Below are positions 49,556 through 52,238 of a stretch of DNA of 52,238 bases, piece after piece (the stretch's first letter is position 1; the number at the start of each line of letters is the position of its first letter). The notes under the pieces were generated by a model. That model ran no database searches. It was given only the letters and a program-made list of their open reading frames with translations, and had not been told where the DNA came from. Origin of the DNA: Deltaproteobacteria bacterium (GTDB lineage: Bacteria > Desulfobacterota > Binatia > UBA9968 > JAJDTQ01); NCBI GenBank assembly GCA_028818755.1, contig JAPPNF010000138.1:1-52238 (forward strand), read 5' to 3'. Position numbers and translations under genes: made by a program.

Positions 49556-50377
49556 TCAGACGCGGATGCTGCCCTGGAACACTTCCTGCGCGGGACCGGT
49601 CATGTAGACCCGGTCGTCGTCGGCCCACCGTATCTCCAGGTCCCCGCCGATCAGGTGTACCGTTATCTTCTTCCCGGTCCTCCCGGTCAAGACGCCGGCC
49701 ACGCCCACCGCGCTGGCGCCGGTGCCGCAGGCCCAGGTCTCACCCGCGCCGCGTTCCCACACGCGCATGCGCACCTCGTCCGGCGCGAGCACCTGGACGA
49801 ACTCGGTATTGACCCGGTTCGGGAAGAAGTCGTGGTGTTCGAAACGCGGACCCAGGCGGGGCAGGTCCAACGGGTCCACGTCGTCGACGTAGAGGACGCA
49901 ATGAGGATTACCCATGGACACGCATGTGGCGGTGTACTCGGTCCCGTCGACCATGAGCGGACGGTCGACGATACGGCCGTCCGCGTCCACCGGGATGTCC
50001 CGGCCTTCGAGCACCGGGCGGCCCATGTCCACCTCAACCCGGTCGCCCTTGAGCCGCGGCCGGATGATTCCGGCCAGGGTGTCCACCTCGATCTCCTGTT
50101 TCCTGGTCAGGCCGTGCTCGTAGACGTACTTGGCGAAACAGCGGATGCCGTTGCCGCACATCTCCACCTCGCCGCCGTCGGCGTTGTAGATCTCCATCCT
50201 GAAGTCGGCCGTATCCGACGGCTTGATGGTGAGCAACTGGTCGGCGCCCACGCCGAAGCGCCGGTGGCACAGGTTCCTGGCGATGTCCGCCAGGCCCGCC
50301 GGCTGCGCCTCCATGCAGTCCAGCACCACGAAGTCGTTGCCGCAGCCGTGCATCTTGGTGAACGTGATCTCGGTCAT
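49556..50377 (-). CDS. dapF: Diaminopimelate epimerase
   Basis: A 273-residue PLP-independent epimerase: KMHGCGNDFVVLD start, the first catalytic cysteine in EMCGNGIRCFAKYV and the second in ACGTGASAVGV. It converts LL- to meso-diaminopimelate for lysine and peptidoglycan. GGAGGA precedes the ATG; it follows lysA by 12 bases and precedes dapA by 24 in the same operon. Confidence 0.96.
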   Translation of the reverse strand: MTEITFTKMHGCGNDFVVLDCMEAQPAGLADIARNLCHRRFGVGADQLLTIKPSDTADFRMEIYNADGGEVEMCGNGIRCFAKYVYEHGLTRKQEIEVDTLAGIIRPRLKGDRVEVDMGRPVLEGRDIPVDADGRIVDRPLMVDGTEYTATCVSMGNPHCVLYVDDVDPLDLPRLGPRFEHHDFFPNRVNTEFVQVLAPDEVRMRVWERGAGETWACGTGASAVGVAGVLTGRTGKKITVHLIGGDLEIRWADDDRVYMTGPAQEVFQGSIRV

Positions 50378-50389
50378 GGCTCCTCCGCC

Positions 50390-51655
50390 CTACAGCATCG
50401 CCGGTATCTTCTCTCCCGCCACCAGGCCCTCCAGGGTTTCGCGCTCCCGGACCACGGCGAACTCCTTGCCGTCCACCAGCACCTCCGCCGCCCTGGGCCG
50501 GGTGTTGTAGTTGGATGCCATGGTGAAACCGTAGGCGCCGGCGCTCATCACGGCCATGAGATCGCCCGGTTCGGGCGGCTGGATATCGCGGTCCTGGGCG
50601 AGGAAGTCGCCGCTCTCGCAGATGGGGCCCACCACGTCCGCGGTCATGGGCTCGGCCTCGCGCCTGTCCACCGGGCGCAGGCCCTGGAACGCGCCGTAGA
50701 GCGAGGGGCGGACCAAGTCGTTCATGGCGCCGTCCACCACCACGAAGTTCTTGGCCTCGGTGCGCTTGAGGTAGAGTACCCGGGTCAACAGGATTCCGGC
50801 GTTGCCCACCATGGACCGGCCCGGCTCCAGCACCAAGGTCACGTCCAGGCCGCGCACCCCCTCCATGAGCGCCTTGGCGTAGTCAGCGGGGTCGGGCGGC
50901 TCCTCGTCGTCGTAACGGATGCCGAGCCCGCCGCCCAGGTCCACGTAGCGGAGGTCCGCCCCTTCCCCCTGGAGCACCTCGATGAAGGCGCGCACGCGCT
51001 CGGCGGCGTCCGCGAAGGGCGACGTCGAGGTGAGCTGCGAGCCGATGTGGCAGTCCACCCCCACCACCTCGAGGTTGGGCAGGGCGATGGCGCGGCGGTA
51101 GGCCTCGGCCGCGGGGTCGATGGCGATGCCGAACTTGCTCTTCTTCATGCCGGTGGAGATGTACGGATGGGTCTGCGGATCGACGTCGGGATTGATGCGA
51201 AAACTCACCGGGGCCGTCACCCCCATGCTCCCGGCCACCTCGTTCAGCGCCTCCATCTCCTGCTCCGATTCGACGTTGAACATGAGGATTCCGGAGCGCA
51301 GCGCGTACTCCATTTCCTCGCGCGTCTTGCCCACCCCCGAGAAGACCACCTTGCCCGGGTCGGCCCCGACCTTGAGCACCCGGAAGAGTTCTCCGCCCGA
51401 GACGATGTCGAACCCCGACCCCTCGTTCACGAAGGCCCGCAGCACCGCCAGGTTGGAGTTGGCCTTGACCGAGAAGCACACCAGGTGGCGGCTGGCGGCA
51501 AAGGCCTGGTCGAAGGACCGGAAGGCGTCACGCAACTGCGCAAGGCTGTACACGTATGCCGGCGTCCCCACCGCGTCGACGATCTCCCGCAGGGGCACGT
51601 CCTCGCAATACATCTCGTCGTTCCTGTACGTGAAACGATCCTTCACGGTCGCCAT
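50390..51655 (-). CDS. lysA: Diaminopimelate decarboxylase
   Basis: A 421-residue fold-type III PLP enzyme: PLP lysine in CFSVKANSNLAVL, DCHIGSQLTS, the glycine-rich phosphate loop DLGGGLGIRY, EPGRSMVGNAG, and the catalytic cysteine in GPICESGDF. It makes lysine from meso-diaminopimelate. The ATG overlaps the upstream lipoprotein gene by 13 bases, with GAGGTG as ribosome site. Confidence 0.96.
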   Translation of the reverse strand: MATVKDRFTYRNDEMYCEDVPLREIVDAVGTPAYVYSLAQLRDAFRSFDQAFAASRHLVCFSVKANSNLAVLRAFVNEGSGFDIVSGGELFRVLKVGADPGKVVFSGVGKTREEMEYALRSGILMFNVESEQEMEALNEVAGSMGVTAPVSFRINPDVDPQTHPYISTGMKKSKFGIAIDPAAEAYRRAIALPNLEVVGVDCHIGSQLTSTSPFADAAERVRAFIEVLQGEGADLRYVDLGGGLGIRYDDEEPPDPADYAKALMEGVRGLDVTLVLEPGRSMVGNAGILLTRVLYLKRTEAKNFVVVDGAMNDLVRPSLYGAFQGLRPVDRREAEPMTADVVGPICESGDFLAQDRDIQPPEPGDLMAVMSAGAYGFTMASNYNTRPRAAEVLVDGKEFAVVRERETLEGLVAGEKIPAML

Positions 51656-52221
51656 TCTATGCTCACCTCGTTCGACGGTCCGCTGGCGGAGCCGTCCGAC
51701 AGACGGGCCAGGACCCGATACCGGTACACCGTGCCGGCGCGGAGATCCCGATCCGTGTAATCATATTCGGAACGCTTCAAGAACCTGCCTTTGTCCTCGA
51801 CATCGATGACGGCCCGCTCCTCGTACCCGCTCCCGCACTCCAGGCAGTCCGCGCGCGTGCTCTTGCGCAACACCACGAACGCCGTCAAGTCCGTCAGCTT
51901 GCGGCCGTCGAGCGCGACCCGCGGACGCGACCATCCGAGCCGGATGCCCCGGTCCTCGACCCGGGCCGTCAGGTCGGCGATGGCGGCGGGCGCCAGCAGC
52001 TCGGGCACCCGCGGCGGACCCTTCCTGCCGCAGCCGGCGGCCAGGACGGCCGGCAGCAGGAGCAGGCAAACGATACCCGCCGTCCCAAATTCAACCCCTC
52101 TCCCTCTGGGAGAGGGTGGCCGAAGGCCGGGTGAGGGCTGCCCGGCTCTCCGCTGCGCCCGAACGCCCTCACCCCGGCCCACACCCAGAGGGAGAGGGGG
52201 TCGGAAGGTGCTCGGTTCCAT
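51643..52221 (-). CDS. LptM-like lipoprotein with fibronectin type III-like domain; start unresolved
   Basis: The C-terminal ~145 residues are a lipoprotein: hydrophobic core IVCLLLLPAVLA, lipobox AAGC, then GRKGPPRVPELL, which resembles the LptM/YifL start found upstream of lysA in many Gram-negatives. An FN3-like domain follows (LTARVEDRGIRLGWSRP, YDYTDRDLRAGTVYRYRVLA in part). No ATG, GTG or TTG lies in frame just before the signal. The frame runs upstream through two REP-like palindromes to GTG 52182 or ATG 52221, which would bury the signal behind 30-40 residues. A TTG at 52092, one frame off, gives a normal basic n-region (NLGRR). A frameshift, an unusual start codon or repeat insertion is likely. 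Coordinates at the 5' end are provisional. Confidence 0.65.
   Translation of the reverse strand: MEPSTFRPPLPLGVGRGEGVRAQRRAGQPSPGLRPPSPRGRGVEFGTAGIVCLLLLPAVLAAGCGRKGPPRVPELLAPAAIADLTARVEDRGIRLGWSRPRVALDGRKLTDLTAFVVLRKSTRADCLECGSGYEERAVIDVEDKGRFLKRSEYDYTDRDLRAGTVYRYRVLARLSDGSASGPSNEVSIEWRP
52095..52137. repeat. REP-like palindrome, CCCTCACCC family, inverted
   Basis: A 43-bp unit, the reverse complement of 17387-17429, immediately upstream of the lipoprotein signal-peptide codons. Confidence 0.85.
52166..52200. repeat. REP-like palindrome, CCCTCACCC family, short variant
   Basis: CCCTCACCCCGGCCCACACC followed by CAGAGGGAGAGGGGG. It is paired in opposite orientation with 52095-52137, 28 bases away. 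Confidence 0.75.
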
Positions 52222-52238
52222 GACCTGCGGTGGAATCG

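Overview
This is a GC-rich (about two thirds GC by eye) chromosomal segment of a Gram-negative, respiring, metabolically versatile bacterium. The Gram-negative reading rests on a LptM-like lipoprotein and an EmrA/EmrB-type pump pair. Respiration is shown by a split, b6f-like quinol:cytochrome c oxidoreductase with a large multihaem cytochrome. Many orphan catabolic enzymes, two toxin-antitoxin loci and several families of intergenic palindromes suggest a large, repeat-rich genome of an uncultivated lineage (Tectomicrobia/Entotheonella-, NC10/Rokubacteria- or deltaproteobacteria-like). This placement is an inference from gene content only; no rRNA or other marker gene is present.

Layout. 1-6.3 kb: the end of an alpha/beta hydrolase, a VOC-family protein, and a branched-chain amino-acid-type (LIV) ABC importer whose two ATPases are fused into one polypeptide. 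6.4-9.8 kb: a fatty-acid desaturase, an MFS transporter, a 165-bp MITE-like palindrome, a cupin, and a Tat-exported intradiol dioxygenase. 9.8-15.8 kb: an accessory block in which a HigBA-type and a MazEF-type toxin-antitoxin locus flank a four-gene operon. That operon encodes an ECF sigma factor, a membrane protein with a dockerin-like calcium loop, a secreted possible cohesin-like protein and a VIT/von Willebrand A lipoprotein. 15.8-20 kb: an EmrAB-type efflux pair, a carboxyltransferase-type lyase, and a second copy of the MITE. 20.3-32.3 kb: a catabolic neighbourhood with RidA, two sugar-epimerase-type SDRs, a Rieske oxygenase, a DapA-superfamily aldolase/lyase, an Asp/Glu racemase/arylmalonate decarboxylase-like protein, two amidohydrolases, an MFS carrier and a ThDP-dependent enzyme.

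32.5-41.3 kb is the most unusual part. It carries a sterol C-24 methyltransferase homologue (Erg6/SMT), an MMPL/RND lipid exporter, a COG2907-type FAD oxidoreductase, a Rieske monooxygenase of the steroid-oxygenase kind, a cytochrome P450 fused behind an N-terminal GPP34 (GOLPH3/VPS74) domain, and a class II aldolase-like protein. Together these look like a bacterial sterol or triterpenoid lipid tailoring and export locus.

41.4-47.6 kb: a seven-gene leftward operon for a bc-type complex (small membrane protein, Rieske protein, cytochrome b6-like protein, subunit IV-like protein, 55-residue membrane peptide, octahaem cytochrome c with a long coiled coil, cupredoxin). 47.7-52.2 kb: the lysine/diaminopimelate operon (LptM-like FN3 lipoprotein, lysA, dapF, dapA, dapB). 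The dapA-dapB junction is occupied by a third, diverged copy of the MITE core carrying entirely different terminal inverted repeats.
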